Shown here: positions 54,009 through 62,424 of the stretch, piece after piece
Layout: each line of letters begins with the position of its first letter
How positions within the stretch are numbered: position 1 is the stretch's first letter
DNA from: Pseudarthrobacter psychrotolerans
GTDB taxonomy: Bacteria; Actinomycetota; Actinomycetes; Actinomycetales; Micrococcaceae
Assembly (NCBI RefSeq): GCF_009911795.1
Contig: NZ_CP047898.1
Location: 4,402,001 to 4,466,000, forward strand
Reading direction: 5' to 3'
DNA length: 64,000 nt
Made by a program: the position numbers and the translations under genes
The notes under the pieces: model-generated
Told to the model about the DNA's origin: nothing
The model's input: the letters and a program-made list of their open reading frames with translations, nothing else
Databases searched by the model: none

Positions 54009-54512
54009 ATGAAATCCAACGAACTGCTGCTGGACGCGTTCCGCCGGATCAGGGAGACGGTGGAGGCCACGCTTGAAGGGCTCGACGACGGGTCCCTGGT
54101 CCGGCGGCCGGCGGGCACCGGTAACTCCATTGCGTGGTTGGTCTGGCACCTCGGGCGGGTGGAAGACGCGCAGGTGGGCTCCGCCGCCGGCCTGGACCAG
54201 GTTTGGACGGCACAGGACTTTGCCGGCCGTTTTGGCCTGCCGCTGACAGACCGTGACACCGGCTACGGTCACTCGACCCACCAGGTCGACGCGGTGCGGG
54301 CCCGGCCGGAACTTCTCCTTGAGTACTACGACGCCGTCCACCGGCAGACCACGGGATTCCTTGAGACTCTCACCGACGAGGACATGGACCGCATCGTTGA
54401 CAAACGTTGGGATCCGCCCGTTACCCTCGGCGTGCGGCTGGTCAGCACCATCGCCGATTGTCTCCAGCACGTGGGTCAGGCCGCTTACGCCAAAGGGTTG
54501 AACGCCGGGTAG
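54009..54512 (+). CDS. Mycothiol transferase-like DinB/DUF664 protein
   Basis: This 167-residue four-helix protein shows GNSIAWLVWHLGRVEDAQVG near residue 38 and ADCLQHVGQAAYAKG at the end, with His ligands for the metal site. Such actinobacterial proteins attach mycothiol to electrophiles. It supports the actinobacterial origin. The downstream hydrolase gene begins 9 bases later, so they are probably cotranscribed. Confidence 0.85.
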   Translation: MKSNELLLDAFRRIRETVEATLEGLDDGSLVRRPAGTGNSIAWLVWHLGRVEDAQVGSAAGLDQVWTAQDFAGRFGLPLTDRDTGYGHSTHQVDAVRARPELLLEYYDAVHRQTTGFLETLTDEDMDRIVDKRWDPPVTLGVRLVSTIADCLQHVGQAAYAKGLNAG

Positions 54513-54521
54513 GGAGAGCCA

Positions 54522-55379
54522 ATGGAAACAGCTCAGGCCGTTCTCCACGATGGCTCAAGCATCCCCGTCACCACTCACGGAGACGGACCCGCCGTCCTCC
54601 TGCCGGTCAGCCTGGCGCCGCACACGGCAGCCGAGGCGGAGACCCTTCGCCAATGGGGCGGGGACCCGGACCTGGGACCAATCCTCATCAGCGGGCTGGC
54701 AGCAACCAACCGGGTCATAGCGGCCGACTACGAAGCACACCGGATGGCCCACCCGGCGCCGCAGACGCTCACCCCGGGGAACATCGCCGTCGACCTTCTG
54801 GCCATCGCCGATGCCGCCGGCGTCGACCGTTTTGCCTACTACGGCTACTCCTGGCTGGCGCTGAGCGGCCTGCAGCTCGCACTCCGCACCGACCGTCTGC
54901 GGGCGCTCGCCATGGGCGGCTTCCCGCCGCTCGAGGGTCCGTACCGGAGCATGCTGGCGGTCACCCGGGCCGCGCATGCCATGTCCGTGCAGACGGCCGG
55001 CGAACCGGCCGGCCCGGTCGCTGCACCGGAGCCGGGCGATTGGGATTCGGTATCCGTCCTGACCACCGAGGCGCAGACGCAGCAGTTCGTCACCCTGTAC
55101 GAAGCACTGCAGGACTTTGACGATTCCGCCGCAGTGCTCCCGAGGGACCTGGCCAAACTCGCGTTCGCCGGCGCCGAGGACCAGATCGACTACAAACCGG
55201 TTTGGGGCGGCGTGCGGGTGGCCATCGGGGAGCCGCTGGCGAGGCATCAGGCCACCCTGACCAAGGCGGGGTGGGACGTCCGCGTCCTGGCGGGCCTGGA
55301 TCATATGGGCGCGATGCACAGCGCCGTGGCCCTGCCCATCCTGACCGGCTGGCTGCAGGGGACGGGCTGGGTGAAGTAG
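54522..55379 (+). CDS. Alpha/beta hydrolase-like protein with altered nucleophile elbow
   Basis: This 285-residue alpha/beta-hydrolase-like protein has the fold's pattern (AVLLPVSL, DLLAIADAAGVDRFAYYGYSWLALSGLQLAL, VRVLAGLDHMGAMHS). The nucleophile elbow reads GYSWLA instead of GxSxGG. A C-terminal Asp-His pair is present. Its substrate is unknown. It sits between the mycothiol-transferase-like and GNAT genes with almost no spacing, in one likely transcript. Confidence 0.85.
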   Translation: METAQAVLHDGSSIPVTTHGDGPAVLLPVSLAPHTAAEAETLRQWGGDPDLGPILISGLAATNRVIAADYEAHRMAHPAPQTLTPGNIAVDLLAIADAAGVDRFAYYGYSWLALSGLQLALRTDRLRALAMGGFPPLEGPYRSMLAVTRAAHAMSVQTAGEPAGPVAAPEPGDWDSVSVLTTEAQTQQFVTLYEALQDFDDSAAVLPRDLAKLAFAGAEDQIDYKPVWGGVRVAIGEPLARHQATLTKAGWDVRVLAGLDHMGAMHSAVALPILTGWLQGTGWVK

Positions 55380-55382
55380 CAA

Positions 55383-55886
55383 GTGGCTCTGATCCGGCAG
55401 GCCACCCCCGAGGACGCTGAAGCCGTGGTGCACATGCACACCCTGGCCCACGAGGAGACGTACGGGGACCGGCTGTCAGCGGAGTTCTTCCACGCCCGGC
55501 GGGCCAGCATTCCCGAACGGGTGGAACGCCGTCGGCCATATCTGGCCAGCGGCGACCCGCGGATCATCGCCGTGGACGCCAACAATGAGGTGGTGGGTCT
55601 CGCCGACTCGGGTCCCGGACGGGATGAGGACGGCCCGGAGGCGCTGGAGCTGTATTCGCTGTACACGCTCCGGCGGACGCGCGGCAGCGGGCTGGGGGCT
55701 GCGTTGCTGAGTGCGGCCATCGGTGAGAGTCAGGCTTATCTCTGGGTGCTGGAGAACAATGCCCGGGCGCTGGCCTTCTACCTCAAACACGGCTTTCGGT
55801 TTGACGGAGGGCGCGGGCAGCTGCCGCTCGAGTGGGAAGAGTTGCCGGAACTACGGATGGTCCGTTCGGCGCGGGCCGCGTTATGA
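55383..55886 (+). CDS. GNAT-family N-acetyltransferase
   Basis: This 167-residue acetyltransferase shows ALIRQATPEDAEAVVHMHTLAHEETYGD at the N-terminus, LYSLYTLRRTRGSGLGAALLSAA at the acetyl-CoA site, and LWVLENNARALAFYLKHGF. The GTG start lies 3 bases after the hydrolase stop. The next gene's ATG overlaps its stop. The substrate is unknown. Confidence 0.9.
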   Translation: MALIRQATPEDAEAVVHMHTLAHEETYGDRLSAEFFHARRASIPERVERRRPYLASGDPRIIAVDANNEVVGLADSGPGRDEDGPEALELYSLYTLRRTRGSGLGAALLSAAIGESQAYLWVLENNARALAFYLKHGFRFDGGRGQLPLEWEELPELRMVRSARAAL

Positions 55887-56623
55887 CCATGCTTATAGGG
55901 TCTTTGCCGGATAACGGGTCCTTACCGCGCTGGGCCAGGATCGCCGTCGTCGTTTATCTGTCCGTGACGGTTGGCACTGTTGGCGTTGCGCTCCTCGCCG
56001 GATCCCTCGACCTGGATCTGGATGAGACGGTCCGGGAGTGGCTGATGCGGTCTTTGGTGGTTCTGACGCTGCCCGTTTCGGCTGCGTATTTCGCGGTGGG
56101 TTTCCTCCTTGATTCTTCGGGTCCGCCAGCGTCGGGCGGGTTGAGCCCGACGGCGGTTATCTACTACCTGGGGTATCTCGCCCTTGCGGTGGTCAACGCA
56201 ACACTCTTCCGGTGGATGGTCCTGAGCATCCGGAAGCCAGTTCCAGCCGCCGCCACGCCAGCCGCTATGCCTGTCGCCACGCCTGCCGCTGTGCCTCAGG
56301 TTCCGGTGGTGTCATTTCACGGGGTCACCCGGAACGTCCGGAACCTCTGGTGGACGGTGCCCCTCGCTGTCCTGCTGAGCTATCCGCAGTGGCTCGTGGC
56401 GGGTCTTGCCTGGTGCGGAATCAGCGGCTGCAGCGGCGGAGGCTTCGGCGTGTCCACCGGGACCGAATGGTTGGCGGTCACCATGAGCGTGGTGAACGGA
56501 TTGATTCTCGCGGTGGCCGTTTTCGCAGTGCGCTGGCTGTATCCCACGCGGAAGCGCGCCCTCATTGCCCTGGCTGCCGGAACGCTGTTCGGGCTGCTGG
56601 GGGCTGCAGTCACGCACGGGTAG
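55883..56623 (+). CDS. Multi-helix membrane protein, unknown
   Basis: This 246-residue protein has about five to six hydrophobic segments (about 20-42, 57-75, 92-112, 157-175, 197-218 and 224-244). A Pro/Ala/Val repeat (PAAATPAAMPVATPAAVPQVPV) lies in the middle. No family is recognised. It overlaps the GNAT gene by 4 bases (ATGA), so it is the last gene of the 54-56.6 kb operon. Confidence 0.7.
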   Translation: MTMLIGSLPDNGSLPRWARIAVVVYLSVTVGTVGVALLAGSLDLDLDETVREWLMRSLVVLTLPVSAAYFAVGFLLDSSGPPASGGLSPTAVIYYLGYLALAVVNATLFRWMVLSIRKPVPAAATPAAMPVATPAAVPQVPVVSFHGVTRNVRNLWWTVPLAVLLSYPQWLVAGLAWCGISGCSGGGFGVSTGTEWLAVTMSVVNGLILAVAVFAVRWLYPTRKRALIALAAGTLFGLLGAAVTHG

Positions 56624-56646
56624 CTGTGGGGCTGCACGGCCGGCCG

Positions 56647-57030
56647 CTAACGACCTTTGATCTTCCGCCAACCGCCGGCGCGGTTGTTGGCGATGATCGC
56701 CTTGAACATCTCAACCATGGCTTCTTCGTTGACGGCGTCGCCCTCGTGGAACGCGACGGTGCGGGCTGTCTTGTTGGTGTGCCCTGCCGTGATGATGTTG
56801 TGGGGATCGGGGACGATGCCGCCGTCGTACAGAAAAACGTTGACGTGGTCCTTCGCCGCGAGGAGGGCGCAGATGTTGCCCTCGAGCACGAAGTACGGTT
56901 GGACGGTTCGTTTGATGGTCTCCTCGACGTCGGGATCGGCGGCGTGGACCAGGGCGCGCACCTGTTGGCAGATGGCCTGCTGCCAGGCCGGAACGGCTTC
57001 AATGTAGAGGTCAACACGCGGGTCGCTCAT
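56647..57030 (-). CDS. DUF1801-family protein
   Basis: This 127-residue YdhG-like/DUF1801 protein (SDPRVDLYIEAVPAWQQAICQQVRALVHAADPDVEE, CALLAAKDHVNVFLYDGG) is a complete counterpart to the relic at 53.1 kb, but the two sequences are not close. The start at 57030 fits the family. The same frame continues upstream (to 57207) into flavoprotein-derived sequence, because the gene stands directly at a rearrangement junction. Confidence 0.85.
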   Translation of the reverse strand: MSDPRVDLYIEAVPAWQQAICQQVRALVHAADPDVEETIKRTVQPYFVLEGNICALLAAKDHVNVFLYDGGIVPDPHNIITAGHTNKTARTVAFHEGDAVNEEAMVEMFKAIIANNRAGGWRKIKGR

Positions 57031-57078
57031 GCAGGAAGTATGCGTCAACAGGGGCGGGAACAGAAGAGCCGTGGGCAC

Positions 57079-57207
57079 CCCGCCACCGAACCCTGCGGCC
57101 TCACCGGCAGCGTAGAGGCCTGGGACGGGGGAACCGTTCTTGGCGAACGCCTGCCCGGTGAGGTCGGTCTGGATGCCGCCCAGGGTTTTGCGGGTGACAA
57201 TATGCAC
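57079..57207 (-). pseudogene. C-terminal fragment of an FAD-dependent dehydrogenase
   Basis: The frame reads HIVTRKTLGGIQTDL, then GLYAAGEAAGFGGG, the C-terminal flavin-binding signature of KstD/fumarate-reductase-type dehydrogenases. It stops matching after AGFGGG and joins DUF1801 upstream sequence. Its N-terminal counterpart is at 58900-59646 on the same strand, beyond the deacetylase gene. Confidence 0.8.
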
Positions 57208-57351
57208 GTCGTCCGCTTTATGATGCTGGTGTTCGTATCATCTCTTTCATCGCTGTCCGACCTCTGCTTTCCCGAGCGGGTTTCGTTTCCGGCACGCGGT
57301 GTGGGGCATCAGGAACATTAAAGCGTCACGGCCCGGAGGAGTTTGTCGTTG

Positions 57352-58833
57352 ATGAGGCACGTCTCATGGCACACGCGCGGGAGCACGGCTGCTGCCGCGG
57401 TCCGGATCGTGCTGTTCTTGTTGTGTGCTGTTGCGCTCATCTGCGGGGGCGACGGAATTGCCGGATCCCCTGCCTCCGTGCAGCGACCTCACGAAACGGA
57501 TACGGGCAAGCCACCAGAGGTTGCACCGCTGCCGGAGGTGCTGAGTCTTCCGGTCAAGGTGCCGGGCGGATATCCGATGTCGTTGACCGCCCTTGTCGGA
57601 ACGCGTCAGGTGAAGGCGTCCTGGACGTACGTGGACGGGCTGCAGGGGTTGAACGCGCAAATGGATTCCTGGCTACTGGGTATCTTGGATGCTGCGGCCG
57701 CCCCTGCGGGCGGGCGCTATCGTCCCGCGATGGCACTGAACACGGTCCAGCGATCAGGTTCGGCCATCACTGTGTCGGCCGAACCCCTGCAGGCCACCGG
57801 CACGGTGATCGTGGTCCGCGAAAAAGTGAAAGATACCGGGCCCAACGGAACCGGCGCCGTGAGTTCTGCCACCGTCTACGCCGACACGGTTTCCGGAGAG
57901 GTGCACAGTGCTGCCGAGCTGCTGCGACCTGAGTCCGTGGCCGGAATCCGGTCGCGGGTCACAGGTGTCCCGGCAGGCATCGCCGGGCCTTCTTCGCAGG
58001 CGCCGGCCTTGGCCGACATGGTCTTTGGCTCTGCGGGGGAGCTTCATGTCACCGCTGAACGGCCAGCGGCGCCCGGCCGGTCCGGCGAGGAGGTGCCGAC
58101 GACCATCGATGCCCGCGACACCGGAGCCATGCTGAGCGATTTCGGCCACAAGGTATTGGGCCAGCTAAGGGCCGTTGTGGTGCCGCCGCCGGCCACGGCA
58201 CCGGCGCTCAGGCATGTTAACTGCGACCTCGTCCCGTGCGCTGCCCTGACCTACGACGACGGGCCGGACGCCAAGACGACACCGCAGCTGCTAGGCATCC
58301 TGAAAGAGAAGAACGCCCAAGCGACGTTCTTCATGACCGGGTCCAATACCGTTGCCAGCCCGGCCACCGCCAGGGAAGTCGCGGACGCCGGTCATGCCGT
58401 CGGCAACCACACCTTCAGCCATCCATACCTAACCAAGCTGTCCCCGGCTGCGGTCAGGAGCGAAATGGACCGGACCGATGCCGCCATCCGGGCCGCCATA
58501 GGCTCGTCCCCGTCGTTCATGCGCCCGCCCTACGGGGCAGCCGACGCTGCTGTGCAGGCGGCCGTGGGCAAACCGCTGATCCTCTGGGCCGTCGACTCAC
58601 TGGACTGGCAAAGCAAAAACCCGGTGGTCTTCGTGCCCAAAGTGCTCAAGGAAATCACCCCCGGCGCCGTGGTGATCATGCACGACGTCCACCCCACGAC
58701 CATCGCCGGACAGCTAGAACTGATCACCAGCTTGCAAACACAGGGCTACCGGCTTGTGACCGTGCCGCAACTCTTTGAAGGAACACCATTGGTCCCCGGA
58801 CACGTCTACCGGTCACGGCCTGAACGTAAATAG
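57352..58833 (+). CDS. Polysaccharide deacetylase (NodB domain), secreted
   Basis: The 493-residue product has an N-terminal signal-like hydrophobic segment (about 17-37). A long beta-rich region of unknown type fills about 50-290. The NodB domain follows: CAALTYDDGPDAKTTPQLLG, GNHTFSHPYLTK, RPPYGAADAAV, ILWAVDSLDW and VVIMHDVHPTT, which are its five metal and catalytic motifs. It likely removes acetyl groups from cell-wall glycans. GGAGGAG at 57335-57341 suits a TTG at 57349 or the ATG at 57352. It lies between the two halves of a broken FAD dehydrogenase. Confidence 0.9.
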   Translation: MRHVSWHTRGSTAAAAVRIVLFLLCAVALICGGDGIAGSPASVQRPHETDTGKPPEVAPLPEVLSLPVKVPGGYPMSLTALVGTRQVKASWTYVDGLQGLNAQMDSWLLGILDAAAAPAGGRYRPAMALNTVQRSGSAITVSAEPLQATGTVIVVREKVKDTGPNGTGAVSSATVYADTVSGEVHSAAELLRPESVAGIRSRVTGVPAGIAGPSSQAPALADMVFGSAGELHVTAERPAAPGRSGEEVPTTIDARDTGAMLSDFGHKVLGQLRAVVVPPPATAPALRHVNCDLVPCAALTYDDGPDAKTTPQLLGILKEKNAQATFFMTGSNTVASPATAREVADAGHAVGNHTFSHPYLTKLSPAAVRSEMDRTDAAIRAAIGSSPSFMRPPYGAADAAVQAAVGKPLILWAVDSLDWQSKNPVVFVPKVLKEITPGAVVIMHDVHPTTIAGQLELITSLQTQGYRLVTVPQLFEGTPLVPGHVYRSRPERK

Positions 58834-58899
58834 CTACGGGCTTATCCGCTTTCGTCCTTGAGCGCGCGTAGCTGGCCGTGCACGCCGGGCTCCGATCAG

Positions 58900-59646
58900 C
58901 TACGGGCCAGCGCAGGAGCCTTCGAACATTCCGTGCAGTCGACTTCGAAAAATGACAGGCGGAGTGCCAAGGCGGTGCGGCCACCACTTGCGCACTTCTT
59001 CGTGGTTGCCGCCGACCCCGCCAGTGGCGATGACCACCGCCTGCGCATGCAGCTCAAATTCGCCGATTTTGTCACGGTTCGAGGCCACGCCCCGCGGGGA
59101 CTGATCGAGTGCCAGGACGGTCCCGCGCACACCGATGACTGTCCCGCCGTCGAACACCAACCCGTCCACTTGGTGCCGGAAGCAGAACCGGACCAGCCCG
59201 GATTCCGACGCCAACCGGGCCTTGTCCGCGAACGGTTCGGCAACGCCGGTACCTGTTCCCCACGGGACGTGGAACCGGGGGACAGAGTTTCCGTGACCGC
59301 CCGACCGGCCGTCGCCGCGCTCGGCCCAACCGACCAGCGGAGTGAACTTCACGCCTTGTTCCCGCAGCCACGCGCGCTTCTCACCGGCGACGAACTCGAC
59401 GTACGCGCGTCCCCACTGCTGGGCCCATTCGTCGTCCGGATGCTCACCGTCGAGCCGGTCCCATTGGGCCGAGCCCTGCCAGTCCTGCCACGCCAGATCG
59501 AAGGAATCCTTCACTCCGAGCCGGTGCTGCGTGGGGGTGTCCACCAGGAAAAGCCCGCCGAGGGACCAGAACGCCTGGCCGCCAAGGTTGGCTGCGTTCT
59601 CCTGGTCAAGGACGGCCACACTCTTGCCCGCCCTGACCAGTTCATT
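58900..59646 (-). pseudogene. N-terminal fragment of the FAD-dependent dehydrogenase
   Basis: The frame shows NELVRAGKSVAVLDQENAA, FDLAWQDWQGSAQWDRLDG, the HGNSVPRFHVPWGTGTG block and VVIATGGVGGNHE of the KstD-like FAD-binding dehydrogenase family, then loses homology after RLGTPP (about 58957). The first 18 or so residues, including the GxGxxG flavin-binding motif, are missing, as is the middle of the enzyme. The 5' end fuses directly to the tail of a GNAT gene. The C-terminal remnant is at 57079-57207. Confidence 0.8.
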
Positions 59647-60010
59647 GCTTGCTGGTACAAAATATGGTCCTGCCAGGCCCGGCGATCTTGAGGTAGGCGG
59701 GGGCAAGTCCTATCTCCGTGAACCCGGCGCGTTTGAGAATCTTCTGCGCGGCGGCGCTATGGTCAGCGTTGCTGCCTGGAGGCGGTGCAGTCCCAGTTCC
59801 TGCAGCGAAAAATCGAGTGCGAAGGTCATGGCCGCCGAGCCTATCCCGCGGCCAGTGAATTCCTTGTCCACCCAGTAGCCGATGTGCGCGCTGAGGAACG
59901 GACCGCGCACCATGCCGGTGAAGGTCAGCGCCTCTTTCTCTGCCCGCCGATGGCAACGAATTCTTCTGGCCGGTCCGGCAACAACGTACGACGACGTTGC
60001 TCGCCGATCC
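59640..60010 (-). pseudogene. GNAT (RimJ-like) acetyltransferase relic with several frameshifts
   Basis: Pieces in different frames read PDRPEEFVAIGGQ, then MVRGPFLSAHIGYWVDKEFTGRG and LGLHRLQAATL, then AAAQKILKRAGFTEIGLAPAYLKIAG, then WQDHILYQQAMN. Together they make a RimJ/RimL-type acetyltransferase broken by at least three single-base shifts. Its last codons run into the FAD dehydrogenase fragment, so the normal 3' end is gone. Confidence 0.75.
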
Positions 60011-60092
60011 CGGTTCCCTCACCTTTGTCCGTGGCTAAGGCCTCGGATGAACAGCCCTCGGCAACTCAGGCATTCGTGGGTACGGTTGCGTC

Positions 60093-60428
60093 ATGCAAAA
60101 GATATCGATTGAAGCTTTGGCCCGTCAGCAGATCGCTGCCGCCGTTGCGGCGCCCAGCGGGCGGGCAGCCGACACGGCGTTCGGCGGGCATGAGAAGAAA
60201 ATGCGCCAGACCGTCATGGCCTTCCGTGCCGGCACGCAGCTCAGCGAGCACCAGAACCCCGGCGAGGCCACGGTCTACGTGCTGAAGGGATCGGTCTGGC
60301 TGAGGTCGGGCGGGGAGTCCTGGCAGGGCAAGGCAGGGGACCTGCTGATCGTGCCGGACGGACTGCACAGCCTGGAAGCGGAAGAGGACTCGGCGGTGCT
60401 GTTCACGGTGGTCAAGACCGACCGCTAA
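60093..60428 (+). CDS. Cupin-domain protein
   Basis: This 111-residue small cupin shows QTVMAFRAGTQLSEHQNPGEATVYVLKGSVWLRSGGE and then GDLLIVPDGLHSLEA, with two motifs and His/Glu ligands (metal likely). It is similar to the small single-cupin group near sugar or stress genes. Its function is unknown. The hydroxyacid dehydrogenase gene begins 45 bases later. Confidence 0.9.
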   Translation: MQKISIEALARQQIAAAVAAPSGRAADTAFGGHEKKMRQTVMAFRAGTQLSEHQNPGEATVYVLKGSVWLRSGGESWQGKAGDLLIVPDGLHSLEAEEDSAVLFTVVKTDR

Positions 60429-60473
60429 CGCTGGGCTGGTTAACTGTCAGGTGAGTCGAGAGAAGGAGAACCC

Positions 60474-61412
60474 ATGCCCGCATCACCGAAACTACGGGTC
60501 AGTCTGCCCAGCCAGAACCTGCTGGAGGCACTTGAGCCGTCCGCCGGCGTCGAACTTTTCCTCTGGGACCTGACCGGCCCGGCGCCGGCGGAGCAGTTCG
60601 ACATTGTGGTGCCGCCCTACATGGGCGGGGCGGGGGCGCTGAGGGCGCTGGACTCCGTGGACGTCAGGTTGGTGCAGAGCCAGCTGATCGGGTACGACGG
60701 CGTCGAGGCGGTTCTGCCCGCGGGGTGCCTTTTCGCCAACGCGGCGGGCGTGCATGAGACGTCGACGGCGGAACTTGCGGTGGGCATGATGATCGCCAGC
60801 CAGCGGGGAATCCCGGATTTTGTGCGGAGCGCGGCCTCCACGACCTGGGACCACCGCGAGCGCCCTAGCCTGGCCGATCGGCGCGTGCTGCTGGTGGGCT
60901 ACGGGGGAGTGGGGAAGGCGATTGAGGCCCGGCTGCTGCCGTTCGAGACCGAGGTGACGCGGTTGGCTAGCCGCGGCCGCGAAGGTGAGCGCGGCAGGAT
61001 CCATGGGATTGATTCCCTGTATGAGCAGCTGCCCCTGCACGACATTGTGGTGGTCAGCGTTCCCCTGAGCGAGCAGACCCGGCACCTGGTTGACGCCCGG
61101 TTCCTGGCGGCGATGCCGGACGGCGCGCTGCTGGTGAACGTGGCGCGCGGGCCGGTGGCTGACACCGAGGCCGTGCTGCGCGAGACCGCATCCGGCAGGC
61201 TCCGGGCCGCTCTGGACGTGACGGAGCCGGAACCGCTGCCGAGCGACCATCCGCTGTGGACCGTGCCGGGCGTGCTGATCACGCCGCACGTGGGCGGGGC
61301 GAGCTCGGCCATGCTGCCGCGGGTCGCGCGGCTGATCCGGAAGCAGATCGGGTTGCTGCAGGCCGGACAGGAGCCGGTGAACGTGGTGCTGGGCGGGGCG
61401 GCCGGGCGGTAG
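60474..61412 (+). CDS. D-isomer-specific 2-hydroxyacid dehydrogenase
   Basis: This 312-residue NAD-dependent dehydrogenase has the Rossmann motif VGYGGVGKAIEARLL, NVARGPVADTEAVLRE with the catalytic Arg-type segment, a Glu in TEPEPLP and the catalytic His of TPHVGGAS. It belongs to the phosphoglycerate/glyoxylate reductase-like group, but the substrate is not clear. GAGAAGGAGAACCC precedes the ATG. Confidence 0.92.
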   Translation: MPASPKLRVSLPSQNLLEALEPSAGVELFLWDLTGPAPAEQFDIVVPPYMGGAGALRALDSVDVRLVQSQLIGYDGVEAVLPAGCLFANAAGVHETSTAELAVGMMIASQRGIPDFVRSAASTTWDHRERPSLADRRVLLVGYGGVGKAIEARLLPFETEVTRLASRGREGERGRIHGIDSLYEQLPLHDIVVVSVPLSEQTRHLVDARFLAAMPDGALLVNVARGPVADTEAVLRETASGRLRAALDVTEPEPLPSDHPLWTVPGVLITPHVGGASSAMLPRVARLIRKQIGLLQAGQEPVNVVLGGAAGR

Positions 61413-61430
61413 CCGATACCGTCAGCGTGA

Positions 61431-61693
61431 TGGCACGAGGCGCTCATCGAGCTTCACGCCTACCGGCCTGTTGAAGAGCTGCCGGTCTTCACGAACGGTG
61501 CCCAGTCCTTCACGCGCCTGGATGAGTTGCCGGACGACCTCACCGTTTATGGTGTAACCGCTGCGACACGGCGATGGAGGCACTCTTCGAAGTTGCTCTC
61601 GAGCTCCGCAAGATCGCCGCCGGCGTCGCACGGGTCAACCGGGAACACGCCGCCCTGGCCGGTACGCCGGAGGCCGTCCGCACCGCGGCCTAG
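61431..61693 (+). pseudogene. Truncated, frameshifted hypothetical gene
   Basis: From 61431 the frame reads ALIELHAYRPVEELPVF, then DDLTVYGVT, and then is lost. From about 61570 another frame gives TAMEALFEVALELRKIAAGV and ends AVRTAA before TAG at 61691. One added base joins them as VTAADTAMEALFE. No start lies ahead of the first part, which begins right after a stop, so the gene is both truncated and shifted. No family is recognised; the C-terminal part is helical. Confidence 0.45.
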
Positions 61694-61702
61694 GCTTGTC
61701 CC

Positions 61703-62221
61703 ATGCCGCCTACTCCGCCCCCGACACCGCTTGATGTCTATGTTCATTCCGGCCCCGCTGAGTGGTGGCAGATTGTTGCCGCGTTGGGTCCTGCCGCGGT
61801 ACTTCTTGGTGCCCTCGTCGCAGCCGTTATCGGTTGGCGGACCCTGCGACAGAAAGCTGAGGCTGATAACCGCGCCGAATGGTGGAAAAGGACCCAGTGG
61901 GCACTCGACGCCGTCTATTCCGGAGACAAGAAGCGGGCCATCGTTGGCCTGAAAGTCCTGGGCGTCCTGGCCGAAAGCGACTTGGCGGGATCGGGTGAAC
62001 TGGCTGTCCTCGAAGCGTCCTGGAAGAAACCACTGAGCGAGGCCAAAGAGGGTTTGCGCGGTGAGAAGATAGCTGTAGCCCGGTCCTCTGGAAAGATCGT
62101 CGTCAATGGAAATCGAGCGGGCAAGTGGACCGTCGCCGGTAGACAGGTGGACGCTGACGCCGCGGGAGGCGACAATGTTATTGACGATAGTACTGAAGAG
62201 TCCGAAGGAGGCAGGTTATGA
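61703..62221 (+). CDS. Single-pass membrane protein of unknown function
   Basis: This 172-residue protein has a Pro-rich N-terminus, one helix (about 24-45, AALGPAAVLLGALVAAVIG) and a soluble, charged C-terminal region with WWKRTQWALDAVYSGDKKRAIVGLKVLG, a tetratricopeptide- or armadillo-like helix pattern. It overlaps the next gene by 4 bases. Similar short single-pass proteins with small overlapping partners occur beside defence and toxin-like loci, but I do not recognise this family. Confidence 0.65.
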   Translation: MPPTPPPTPLDVYVHSGPAEWWQIVAALGPAAVLLGALVAAVIGWRTLRQKAEADNRAEWWKRTQWALDAVYSGDKKRAIVGLKVLGVLAESDLAGSGELAVLEASWKKPLSEAKEGLRGEKIAVARSSGKIVVNGNRAGKWTVAGRQVDADAAGGDNVIDDSTEESEGGRL

Positions 62222-62424
62222 GCACCTCAACCCACCGGCGGCGTGCGCACGCAGCTGCCCCGGTCAACGATCAGCACACGTCAGATTCTGCTTTCGATGA
62301 CGATGACCGCGCCATGCAGATTGCAGCCGCCCAGCTCCGGGTCGTGACGGACCGACGGCTCGGGAAAACCACCCCTGAATGGGTGCAGGAATTGGCTAAG
62401 GAAGACGCGCCTCAGGATTCCTGA
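62218..62424 (+). CDS. Small protein coupled to the 61.7 kb membrane gene
   Basis: This 68-residue, acidic, mostly helical protein (DRAMQIAAAQLRVVTDRRLGKTTPEWVQELAKED) starts at an ATG that overlaps the stop of the upstream gene. No family is recognised. The overlap suggests that the two proteins act together, perhaps as a membrane protein and its soluble regulator. Its 3' end overlaps the Thg1-like relic on the other strand by 29 bases. Confidence 0.6.
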   Translation: MSTSTHRRRAHAAAPVNDQHTSDSAFDDDDRAMQIAAAQLRVVTDRRLGKTTPEWVQELAKEDAPQDS

